Part shown: positions 57,517 to 64,000 of the stretch, piece after piece
Layout: every line of letters starts with the position of its first letter
Position numbering within the stretch: the stretch's first letter is position 1
NCBI GenBank assembly: GCA_947164965.1
Contig: CAMUYR010000013.1
Span: 1-64,000, forward strand
DNA: 64,000 bases
Reading direction: 5' to 3'
From: an uncultured Prevotella sp.
Lineage (GTDB): Bacteria > Bacteroidota > Bacteroidia > Bacteroidales > Bacteroidaceae
Notes under the pieces: model-generated
The model's input: the letters and a program-made list of their open reading frames with translations, nothing else
Database searches by the model: none
Told to the model about the DNA's origin: nothing
Program-made: the position numbers and the translations under genes

Positions 57517-58489
57517 TCTCTTCGCGAGTCTTCTGTTGAGGCTTGTGTGTGATGTCGTCGAGTGAGAGTTCGTCATCCAGAAGTTCTGTTTGTTGCTGTG
57601 ACACAGCAACAAACTCAACGGGTTTCTCTTGCTCGACGATGAAGTTCTCCTGTTCCTGCTGCATCTTATCAATATCGGGAGCAGCCATAACGGGTTCTTC
57701 TTCCATCTTAGTACGGTCAGCCTTGGCTGCAAAGATGCTGTCGATGAACTGGGGCTCACGACGCAGGCGTTGAAGCGTTTCCTTAGAGGCCTGCTGCTGG
57801 CTTTCCTTTTTCGAATAGCCAGTGCCTTTGCAACCCTCTACCCCCTCTATAAACACTTGCGTAGTGAACACCGGACTGCCAGACTGTTCGTCCTTCGTCT
57901 GACTTAAGTCACGGAACTCCATCTTGACGCGGTTCTTCTGGCTCCATTCCAACAGCTTCGACTTGAAGTTAACCTCCTTATAGGCTACCTTGTCGATATT
58001 GATCAACTGACTGAGAATGCGACGCTCCATGAATCGCATGCAGGCATCATAGCCTCTATCCAGATAGATGGCTCCCACCAATGCCTCAAAGGCGTTGCCA
58101 TTCATATAGCTGTTGTGCGACGTAGAATGACTCGCCGTAGTGATAAGCTGTGGAATACCCATCTCCTGTGACAGTTTTCCTAACGTAGAACGACTGACCA
58201 GCTTCGAACGGGTATTCGTAAGAAAGCCCTCACGCTTACCTTCGAAATGGCGGAAGACGATATCGCCTACTACGGCATCGAGGATGGCATCACCCAAGAA
58301 CTCCAGACGTTCGTTGTTGATGGGACGTCCTTTTTCATTACGCCGCCCCATGCTTTTGTGCAACAACGCCTGTTTGTAGAGCTCTATGTTACGAGGATAG
58401 AATCCCAAGATGTCGTATAGAGCCGAAAAAAGCTCCTTCTCCTTACGGAAAGGGAGCTTTATGCGATCAATAATGTCGTTAACCCACAT
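57476..58489 (-). CDS. rnc: Ribonuclease III with long C-terminal extension
   Basis: Double-strand-specific endoribonuclease for rRNA and mRNA processing. The catalytic domain has NNERLEFLGDAILDAVV and the second acidic motif FEALVGAIYLD; the dsRNA-binding domain follows (FKSKLLEWSQKN...GYSKKESQQQASKETL). About 90 extra residues after it are Gln/Glu-rich and without recognisable domain, making the protein 337 residues against about 225 in Escherichia coli. The start overlaps the fabF end by 11 bp, so acpP, fabF and rnc form one operon, an order common in bacteria. Confidence 0.95.
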   Translation of the reverse strand: MWVNDIIDRIKLPFRKEKELFSALYDILGFYPRNIELYKQALLHKSMGRRNEKGRPINNERLEFLGDAILDAVVGDIVFRHFEGKREGFLTNTRSKLVSRSTLGKLSQEMGIPQLITTASHSTSHNSYMNGNAFEALVGAIYLDRGYDACMRFMERRILSQLINIDKVAYKEVNFKSKLLEWSQKNRVKMEFRDLSQTKDEQSGSPVFTTQVFIEGVEGCKGTGYSKKESQQQASKETLQRLRREPQFIDSIFAAKADRTKMEEEPVMAAPDIDKMQQEQENFIVEQEKPVEFVAVSQQQTELLDDELSLDDITHKPQQKTREEIIAEAEAAAFAQE

Positions 58490-59741
58490 ACTTACGGAAT
58501 ACTACGCAGGCATTGTGACCACCAAATCCGAAGGTATTGCTAAGACCAGCACGTACTTCGCGCTTCTGAGCCTTATTGAAGGTGAAGTTCAGATTGTAGT
58601 CAATCTCTTCGTCATTATCTCCATCTTCGTGGTTGATGGTGGGAGGAATGATATCGTTCTGAACAGCCAGCACGGTAGCCATAGCCTCAACAGCACCAGC
58701 AGCACCAAGCAGGTGACCAGTCATTGACTTTGTCGACGAAATGTTGAGCTTAAAGGCTGAATCGCCAAATACCTCCTTGATGGCCTTAGCCTCAGAGATG
58801 TCACCTACGTGGGTAGAGGTACCATGCACATTGATGTAGTCAATCTCATCAGGATTCATACCGGCATCCTCCAAAGCGTTCTGCATCACCAGCTTAGCAC
58901 CGAGACCCTCAGGATGAGAAGCGGTGATGTGGTGAGCATCGGCACTCATACCAGCACCTACCATTTCTGCATAGATCTTGGCACCACGAGCCTTGGCGTG
59001 CTCCAGTTCCTCAAGAATCAGACAGCCGGCACCCTCGCCCATAATGAAACCATCACGGCTGGCGCTGAACGGACGGCTGGCCTTCTCAGGCTCGTCGTTG
59101 CGGGTAGACAGGGCATGCATGGCGTTAAAGCCACCAACACCAGTCTCACAGATAGCAGCCTCGGCACCGCCGGCAACAATCACGTTGGCCTTGCCCAAAC
59201 GAATCAGGTTGAAGGCATCGGCTAGTGCATTCGAAGAAGAAGCACAAGCTGAAGCGGTGATATAGTTGGGACCATGGAAACCATACAGGATGGAAATCTG
59301 GCCTGCTGCAATATCGGCAATCATCTTGGGGATGAAGAAAGGATTGAATTTGGGACCATCCTCACGATGTGCACCATAGTAGCCTACCTCGTCCTCGAAG
59401 GTCTTAATACCGCCGATTCCTACGCCATATACGACACCAATGCGATTCTTGTCCTCAGTCTCCAGATCCATAGCGCTGTCTTCAACAGCCTGTTTTGCAG
59501 CAATCATAGCCAGCTGGGTGTAGCGGTCCATCTTGCGTGCTTCCTTGCGATCCAGATAGTCGTTTACGTTGAGGTCTTTTACCTCGCAAGCAAACTTCGT
59601 TTTGAAATTGGTTGTATCGAAACTTGTAATAGGAGCAGCTCCGCTCTTGCCAGCCAGAAGGTTCTTCCACGTATCCTCCACGTTATTACCCAATGGTGTA
59701 ACGGCGCCTAATCCTGTTACTACTACTCTTTTTAATTCCAT
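58479..59741 (-). CDS. fabF: Beta-ketoacyl-ACP synthase II
   Basis: Elongating condensing enzyme of fatty acid synthesis. 420 residues, family length. Catalytic triad: Cys in TASACASSSN, His in NVHGTSTHVGD, and His in SMTGHLLGAAG; GFGGHNACVVF closes the chain. It follows acpP after 64 bp that contain a perfect 16-bp hairpin. Confidence 0.97.
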   Translation of the reverse strand: MELKRVVVTGLGAVTPLGNNVEDTWKNLLAGKSGAAPITSFDTTNFKTKFACEVKDLNVNDYLDRKEARKMDRYTQLAMIAAKQAVEDSAMDLETEDKNRIGVVYGVGIGGIKTFEDEVGYYGAHREDGPKFNPFFIPKMIADIAAGQISILYGFHGPNYITASACASSSNALADAFNLIRLGKANVIVAGGAEAAICETGVGGFNAMHALSTRNDEPEKASRPFSASRDGFIMGEGAGCLILEELEHAKARGAKIYAEMVGAGMSADAHHITASHPEGLGAKLVMQNALEDAGMNPDEIDYINVHGTSTHVGDISEAKAIKEVFGDSAFKLNISSTKSMTGHLLGAAGAVEAMATVLAVQNDIIPPTINHEDGDNDEEIDYNLNFTFNKAQKREVRAGLSNTFGFGGHNACVVFRKYVG

Positions 59742-59756
59742 AAACTGATTTTAAAG

Positions 59757-59792
59757 CATAAGGGTTGCTTCGAACACGAAGCAACCCTTATG
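59757..59792 (-). terminator. Perfect 16-bp hairpin between acpP and fabF, probable attenuator
   Basis: Arms 59757-59772 and 59777-59792 with a 4-nt loop. No good T run follows on the minus strand, so it is more likely a partial terminator or an RNA-processing or stabilising element that allows more ACP than FabF. Confidence 0.6.
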
Positions 59793-59805
59793 TCGTTACT
59801 CATAT

Positions 59806-60042
59806 TTATTTTGCGTTCTCCTCGATGTAAGCGATAGCGTCGCCAACAGTACCGATCTTCTCAGCCTTGTCGTCGGGGATAGAGATACCGAACTCCTTCT
59901 CGAACTCCATGATGAGCTCAACGGTATCCAGTGAGTCAGCACCCAGGTCGTTAGTGAAACTTGCCTCGGGCTTTACTTCTGCTTCATCCACACCGAGTTT
60001 GTCTACGATAATAGCCTTTACTTTGCTTTCAATTTCTGACAT
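59806..60042 (-). CDS. acpP: Acyl carrier protein
   Basis: 78-residue acidic carrier of fatty acyl chains. The phosphopantetheine attachment serine is in [15 protein letters not shown] (about residue 38). First gene of the acpP-fabF-rnc operon. Confidence 0.98.
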   Translation of the reverse strand: MSEIESKVKAIIVDKLGVDEAEVKPEASFTNDLGADSLDTVELIMEFEKEFGISIPDDKAEKIGTVGDAIAYIEENAK

Positions 60043-60118
60043 AATCTTTTACTTTAAAATGTTAATAATTGATTTCTTATTCTGAAAACTTCACGACAAA
60101 AGTGTCGCTTAGCGGGTG

Positions 60119-60150
60119 CAAAGTAACACATTTTTATTGAGTTACGCAAA
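60119..60150 (-). promoter_or_regulatory. Promoter of acpP-fabF-rnc
   Basis: Minus-strand TTTG (60147-60150), 20 bp, TTACTTTG (60119-60126). One mismatch to TAnnTTTG at the second base. The leader is about 70 nt. Confidence 0.6.
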
Positions 60151-60236
60151 TTTTTCAGAAAAAAAAGCACTCTTCTTTGCACATTCACCCTACACTTGTG
60201 CAATTTTCTGGGCGTAAAATGGGCATTTTGACACTT

Positions 60237-61244
60237 TTATATGTCAAATTGCTCGCGTCGTAACGGGTAATTGTTACGTAAATATTCAAATTTATCGGGC
60301 TCTTTTTTCAAATTTTCCGTATCTTTCAGAGGATTATACAGCTCCAGCGGACTTCCCGTAAACCTAAAATCCGATGGTAGTTGCGGTGCTTTGATACGTT
60401 CAGGTATCGGCAGACAAAAATGATGACACAAGGCTTCTATCACCATGTTGTCGGCATTCACCTTGCCGTCAGCAGAATAGCCTGCAATATGAGGTGTGGC
60501 AATAAATGCTTTCTGTAATAGTTGCAAATTCAGATGAGGCTCTTCTTCCCATACATCCAGCACGGCATCGCGCACCTTTCCTTCGTTTAAAGCGGTCGAT
60601 AGTGCCTTGTTGTCGACTACTTCGCCGCGGCTAGTATTTATAATATAAGGTACGCGAGTAATACGGCGGAAGAAATCGCTGTCAGCCATATGCCAAGTGG
60701 CATAGGGCTCTTCCTTCGTCAATGGCACGTGGAAGGTGATAACGTCAGCTTCGCGCTCTATCACATCCATCGGGACAAAGTCGGGGTTTCCCAACGGTGG
60801 GTCGCACACCAGCACACGCATTCCCAGGCGTTCGGCTACGGCTTTCACCTTGGAACCCACGTGTCCACAACCTATAATACCGATGGTAGACTCATGCAGC
60901 GCCAGCCCTTTCTGTTGCTGCAACAAAAGCAGGGAACACTCCACATACTGCGCCACCGATCCTGCATTACATCCCGGACAGTTGGTCCAAGTGATACCAG
61001 CTCGCTTCATGTATTCGGTATCAATATGGTCGAAACCTATCGTCGCTGTAGCTACAAACTGCACTCGGCTTCCTGCCAGCAGCTTCGCGTCACAGTGGGT
61101 ACGCGTTCTGACGATGAGCGCATCGGCATCTTTCACGTCGCCAGCACTGATGTCAGCCCCTCTCAAATACACCACTTCATCGGCTAAAACAGCCAATTTC
61201 TCTTGAATATATGGTATTTTGTCGTCAACAATTATCTTCATCAT
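60237..61244 (-). CDS. pdxB: Erythronate-4-phosphate dehydrogenase
   Basis: Second step of the DXP-dependent pyridoxal phosphate pathway. 335 residues. D-2-hydroxyacid dehydrogenase fold with NAD motif GIIGCGHVGSKV, catalytic Arg in NTSRGEVVD, the Glu in DVWEEEPHL and His in TPHIAGYS. TATIGFDHID and NCPGCNAGSVAQY are typical of PdxB. The start is ATG 61244 or 61241. It is divergent from the DUF4254 gene. Confidence 0.93.
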   Translation of the reverse strand: MMKIIVDDKIPYIQEKLAVLADEVVYLRGADISAGDVKDADALIVRTRTHCDAKLLAGSRVQFVATATIGFDHIDTEYMKRAGITWTNCPGCNAGSVAQYVECSLLLLQQQKGLALHESTIGIIGCGHVGSKVKAVAERLGMRVLVCDPPLGNPDFVPMDVIEREADVITFHVPLTKEEPYATWHMADSDFFRRITRVPYIINTSRGEVVDNKALSTALNEGKVRDAVLDVWEEEPHLNLQLLQKAFIATPHIAGYSADGKVNADNMVIEALCHHFCLPIPERIKAPQLPSDFRFTGSPLELYNPLKDTENLKKEPDKFEYLRNNYPLRREQFDI

Positions 61245-61249
61245 GGGGG

Positions 61250-61257
61250 CAAAGATA
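61250..61257 (-). promoter_or_regulatory. -7 element of pdxB
   Basis: TATCTTTG on the minus strand, 5 bp before the ATG, so the mRNA would be nearly leaderless. Confidence 0.5.
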
Positions 61258-61275
61258 CGAAATATTTCTTAATTA

Positions 61276-61307
61276 TTTGGTTTTTTCCTCACTTATTCGT
61301 ATCTTTG
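61276..61307 (+). promoter_or_regulatory. Promoter of the DUF4254-glycosyltransferase-rubredoxin unit
   Basis: TTTG (61276-61279), 20 bp, TATCTTTG (61300-61307). Exact consensus. Confidence 0.8.
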
Positions 61308-61335
61308 CAAGCATAAACAAACAAAACAAGCAATT

Positions 61336-61938
61336 ATGTCATTTACTGAAAAAGCAAATACTATTTTTAATCAGGCTATTCGCGACTACCATCTGAAGGA
61401 TCATGTGGATACCCCTATTAATAATCCATATGATAACGGATCGATAGAACACAGCCTGTATCTGAAGTGTTGGATTGATACTGTTCAGTGGCATTTGGAA
61501 GATATTATCCGCGATCCCCATATCGACCCTATCGATGCTTTGGCGCTGAAGCGTCGCATCGACCGCTCGAATCAGGACCGCACGGATTTGGTGGAGGAGA
61601 TTGACTCTTATTTCCGTCAGCAGTATAGCGAGGTCAGACCTTTGCCCGATGCCCGTCTGAATACGGAAAGCCCCGCATGGGCTATTGACCGTTTGAGTAT
61701 TCTGGCACTTAAGATTTGGCACATGAAGGAACAGACGGAGCGCCAGGATGCCGAAGCAGCCCACATCCAGAAATGCCAGGCAAAGCTCGACGTGCTGTTG
61801 GAACAGCAAGTCGACCTTTCTACCGCCATCAATCAGCTGCTGGAAGATATCGAGGCAGGACGCAAGTACATGAAGGTGTATCGCCAGATGAAGATGTACA
61901 ACGATCCCGCTACCAATCCTATTCTTTATAAGAAGTGA
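61336..61938 (+). CDS. DUF4254 protein
   Basis: 200 residues, helical and charged, without signal peptide or membrane segments. The pattern (NPYDNGSIEHSLYLKCWIDTVQWHLEDIIRDP, then KRRIDRSNQDRTDLVEEID) fits DUF4254 of Bacteroidetes, which I recall next to glycosyltransferases of lipopolysaccharide synthesis. Its stop overlaps the GTG start of the glycosyltransferase. Function unknown. Confidence 0.8.
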   Translation: MSFTEKANTIFNQAIRDYHLKDHVDTPINNPYDNGSIEHSLYLKCWIDTVQWHLEDIIRDPHIDPIDALALKRRIDRSNQDRTDLVEEIDSYFRQQYSEVRPLPDARLNTESPAWAIDRLSILALKIWHMKEQTERQDAEAAHIQKCQAKLDVLLEQQVDLSTAINQLLEDIEAGRKYMKVYRQMKMYNDPATNPILYKK

Positions 61939-62999
61939 AGAAAGAACACATACTCGTCATCCGCTTTTCTGCCATGGGCGATGTCGCTATGGTGGTGCCA
62001 GTGGTCTGGTCGTTGGCCCAGCAGTATCCTGATGTCCGCATCACGGTGCTCAGTCGTGGCTTTGCCCGTCCTTTCTTCGAGGACTTGGCACCTAACATCG
62101 GTTTCATGGAGGCTGACCTGAAGAAGGAGTATCACGGCATCAAGGGACTGAATGCCCTCTACCGTCGCCTTACCGCCAAACAGTTTACCGCCATAGCCGA
62201 CCTGCACAGCGTGCTCCGTTCCGAATATCTGCGTATGCGATTCAACATGGGGCGCTATCGTGTGGCACACATCAACAAGCATCGTAAGGGGCGCCGGCGC
62301 ATTACCTCGACCAACAACAAGGAACTGACACCGCAACCAACCTCGTTCCAGAACTATTCTGACGTTTTCGAGCGGTTGGGCTATCCTGTCAACATCAACT
62401 TCAAGAGCATCTTCCCAGAGGAAGGTGGCGACCTGACATTGCTGCCCGCATCCGTTAGCCAACTGCTGACAGCCAACAGCCAACCGTTCATGGGCATAGC
62501 TCCTTTTGCGGCTCATGAGGGCAAGATTTATCCGCCCCAGCTGATGCAGCAGGTCATCGAACAGCTCATAGCCCAGCACCCCACGGCCCGCATCTTCCTG
62601 TTCGGACGTGGCGAGAAGGAGAACGAATACTTCACGACTTGGTGTCAGCAGTACCCGCAGTGCACCTTCGTCAGCCAGCATCTGGAGACGCTTAAGCAAG
62701 AGCTTATCCTCATGAGCCATCTCAATATCATGCTCTCGATGGATTCGTCGAATATGCACCTTGCTTCGCTCACTAACACTCCCGTTGTCAGTATCTGGGG
62801 AGCTACCCATCCCTATGCAGGATTCATGGGTTGGGGACAGAGTCCCGATAATGCCATTCAGGTTGACCTCGACTGCCGCCCATGCAGTATCTACGGGCAG
62901 AAACCCTGTCGCAGAGGTGACTATGCATGTCTGAACATGATTAAGCCAGAAACTATCGTTGAGAAAATAAATACTTTATTATTAACTAAAAACAAGTAA
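61935..62999 (+). CDS. Glycosyltransferase family 9 (heptosyltransferase-like)
   Basis: 354 residues, GT-B fold. The N-terminal start [22 protein letters not shown] is the GT9 signature. The C-terminal donor-binding region holds [18 protein letters not shown] and [13 protein letters not shown]. It probably adds a heptose or similar sugar to lipopolysaccharide core at the inner membrane. GTG start overlapping the previous stop by GTGA. The tail [20 protein letters not shown] is also typical of GT9. Confidence 0.9.
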   Translation: MKKEHILVIRFSAMGDVAMVVPVVWSLAQQYPDVRITVLSRGFARPFFEDLAPNIGFMEADLKKEYHGIKGLNALYRRLTAKQFTAIADLHSVLRSEYLRMRFNMGRYRVAHINKHRKGRRRITSTNNKELTPQPTSFQNYSDVFERLGYPVNINFKSIFPEEGGDLTLLPASVSQLLTANSQPFMGIAPFAAHEGKIYPPQLMQQVIEQLIAQHPTARIFLFGRGEKENEYFTTWCQQYPQCTFVSQHLETLKQELILMSHLNIMLSMDSSNMHLASLTNTPVVSIWGATHPYAGFMGWGQSPDNAIQVDLDCRPCSIYGQKPCRRGDYACLNMIKPETIVEKINTLLLTKNK

Positions 63000-63003
63000 G
63001 ATT

Positions 63004-63165
63004 ATGAAAAAGTACATTTGCGAGACTTGTGGTTATGTGTACGACCCTGAAGTGGGCGATCCCGATAGCGGCATCGCTCCAGGCACAGCCTTTGAAGACA
63101 TTCCAGAAGATTGGGTTTGCCCCATCTGTGGCGTGGGAAAAGATGATTTCTCGCCTGAAGAATAA
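63004..63165 (+). CDS. Rubredoxin
   Basis: 53-residue one-iron electron carrier. Two iron-binding motifs are present, CETCGY and [11 protein letters not shown], with the usual spacer ([16 protein letters not shown], then [11 protein letters not shown]). Complete and of family length. It starts 4 bp after the glycosyltransferase stop and ends before a terminator. It may support oxidative-stress defence in an anaerobe. Confidence 0.96.
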   Translation: MKKYICETCGYVYDPEVGDPDSGIAPGTAFEDIPEDWVCPICGVGKDDFSPEE

Positions 63166-63186
63166 TAGTCATTTATGATGAGTAAG

Positions 63187-63216
63187 AAGAGAACTCTCTG
63201 AATGGATAGTTCTCTT
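63187..63216 (+). terminator. Intrinsic terminator after rubredoxin
   Basis: 9-bp perfect stem (63187-63195 and 63208-63216) with 12-nt loop and a T run. Confidence 0.8.
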
Positions 63217-63275
63217 TTTCGTCATGTGGCAGAAAGGAATTTGACATATGAATAACCCCTAACAAATTAACAATT

Positions 63276-63557
63276 ATGGACTTTAAGAAAATTTTGACAA
63301 CCATTACATCTGGTGAGAAAAGTGAAGAACTCCTGAAGGAACTGAAGGAGAAGAGTGGCGGATTGCAAGACCTGTTGAAGGAAAAAGGTGGCGGTCTTCA
63401 GGATCTGTTGCAGGAAAAGTTGAAAGGTAACAGCGAAGAGAGTGCTGACGGGCAGACAGGCAATCATGCAGGCGGACTCGAGAGCATCCTTGGAGGGAAA
63501 CTGAAGGACTTGGCAGATAAAGCTAAGAGCGAAATTGAATCAAAAATCAAAAAGTAG
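63276..63557 (+). CDS. Small lysine-rich repeat protein, unrecognised
   Basis: 93 residues, no signal peptide. It contains the repeat GGLQDLLKEK, GGGLQDLLQEK and later GGLESILGGKLKDL, amphipathic helices broken by glycines. Highly charged with a basic end (KIKK). A DNA- or membrane-associated role cannot be told from sequence. No clear TAnnTTTG promoter found. It lies alone between two terminators. Confidence 0.65.
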   Translation: MDFKKILTTITSGEKSEELLKELKEKSGGLQDLLKEKGGGLQDLLQEKLKGNSEESADGQTGNHAGGLESILGGKLKDLADKAKSEIESKIKK

Positions 63558-63638
63558 CTTTTCTTTTTAAAGATATATCATGCCAACACGAAAGAAAATA
63601 AGTTGAGCCGTGAGTGCCTACAATTGTGGCTAAAATTT

Positions 63639-63672
63639 AGAGGGCTACTGATAATCAATCAGTTAGCCCTCT
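63639..63672. terminator. Hairpin between the small protein gene and tRNA-Pro
   Basis: Arms 63639-63651 and 63659-63672 pair with one bulge. On the minus strand it is followed by AAATTTT, so it may end the tRNA transcript. The rest of 63558-63678 shows nothing else. Confidence 0.6.
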
Positions 63673-63678
63673 TAAATG

Positions 63679-63751
63679 TCGGGATGAGGCGACTCGAACG
63701 CCCGACCCCTACGTCCCGAACGTAGTGCGCTACCAACTGCGCTACATCCCG
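63679..63751 (-). tRNA. tRNA-Pro, anticodon CGG
   Basis: 73-nt cloverleaf on the minus strand: acceptor CGGGATG with CATCCCG, D stem GCGC/GCGC, anticodon stem CTACG/CGTAG with loop TTCGGGA (anticodon CGG, codon CCG), T loop TTCGAGT, discriminator A. The CCA end is not encoded. Confidence 0.95.
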
Positions 63752-63779
63752 ATGGCACTTCGTTTTCGAAATGCGCGTG

Positions 63780-63787
63780 CAAAGTTA
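63780..63787 (-). promoter_or_regulatory. -7 element of tRNA-Pro
   Basis: TAACTTTG on the minus strand, 28 bp before the tRNA. Confidence 0.5.
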
Positions 63788-63827
63788 CTGCTATTTTTTG
63801 AATTTCGTGCAGTTTTAATATAAAAAA

Positions 63828-63859
63828 TTTGTGATTACCGATAAAAACAGCTATCTTTG
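63828..63859 (+). promoter_or_regulatory. Promoter of the gene cut by the right window end
   Basis: TTTG (63828-63831), 20 bp, TATCTTTG (63852-63859). Exact consensus. Confidence 0.75.
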
Positions 63860-63878
63860 CAAGCAAAACAAACTTAAA

Positions 63879-64000
63879 ATGAAGCGAAAACTACTACTAA
63901 TAGTCTGCTGTTTAGTGGGAATGATAGCTGCTGCGCAACACGTGATTATTGTGAAGAAGGGCGATGCGCAGAGTTTATTGGATGCCATCGCTGAGGCTAA
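63879..64000 (+). CDS. Start of a secreted protein, cut by window end
   Basis: Only the first 40 residues are present: a signal peptide (LLLIVCCLVGMIAAAQ) and then HVIIVKKGDAQSLLDAIAEA. This beginning resembles pectinesterase/pectate-lyase-type right-handed beta-helix proteins of Prevotella, but the fragment is too short to decide. Confidence 0.6.
   Translation, partial: MKRKLLLIVCCLVGMIAAAQHVIIVKKGDAQSLLDAIAEA

Noticed and set aside
60043..60236. Riboswitch or small gene in the acpP-pdxB gap
   Set aside because: Only the acpP promoter is recognisable; no conserved structure or frame was seen.

Overview
The window is a stretch of a Bacteroidota chromosome, most likely Prevotella sensu lato (the Prevotella/Segatella/Xylanibacter group) or a close gut or rumen relative. 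Three things point there. Promoters fit the Bacteroidetes consensus (TTTG, about 20 bp, TAnnTTTG). There are SusC/SusD pairs and a hybrid two-component regulator. Several secreted proteins end in the short Gly-Lys-rich tail common in Prevotella. The sequence contains no rRNA, CRISPR array or insertion sequence; one tRNA-Pro(CGG) lies near the right end.

Layout. 1-3.5 kb: the 3' part of pnp converges on a DEAD-box RNA helicase. 3.6-12.2 kb (minus): a Dna2-like nuclease-helicase overlaps the end of a hybrid two-component regulator, followed by a GH43 glycosidase. 12.4-14.6 kb: a LOG-family gene, coaD and ruvB. 14.6-20.1 kb (minus): an apparent three-gene operon of secreted lipoprotein peptidases, a clostripain-type C11, an M13 metallopeptidase and a second C11. 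20.1-23.2 kb: two unrecognised genes flanked by short tandem repeats. 23.3-23.7 kb: ybeY.

23.8-57.5 kb is a large xylan utilisation locus. A divergent two-domain esterase (CE6-like plus CE1-like) opens it. Then come susC, susD, a second susC and susD, an outer-membrane lipoprotein, a GH10-related lipoprotein that lacks the catalytic nucleophile, and a secreted protein built of carbohydrate-binding-like modules. An ATPase/nuclease gene with its own promoter and terminator interrupts the locus. After it come an SGNH esterase, an apparently active GH10 xylanase with two CBM6-like domains, a double-domain esterase, GH3, a type-B carboxylesterase, GH31 and a GH8-CE15 fusion; the last genes overlap by 1-4 bp. 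The order susC-susD-susC-susD-lipoprotein-GH10 matches the xus xylan cluster described in Bacteroidetes. Together the products would bind xylan at the surface, cut it (GH10, GH8), strip acetyl, feruloyl and glucuronoyl esters, import the oligosaccharides and degrade them to monosaccharides (GH3, GH31, GH43).

The 509-bp divergent control region of the locus is the most informative non-coding stretch. It holds two promoters exactly 240 bp apart, each preceded at the same distance (37 bp) by a pair of TGTTACA-type repeats spaced 21 bp. The first promoter leads to an intrinsic terminator before susC, which predicts a small RNA of about 117 nt controlled together with the locus.

57.5-64 kb is housekeeping: rnc, fabF, acpP, pdxB, a DUF4254 gene, a family 9 glycosyltransferase, rubredoxin, a small repeat protein, tRNA-Pro and the start of a secreted protein cut by the window end.
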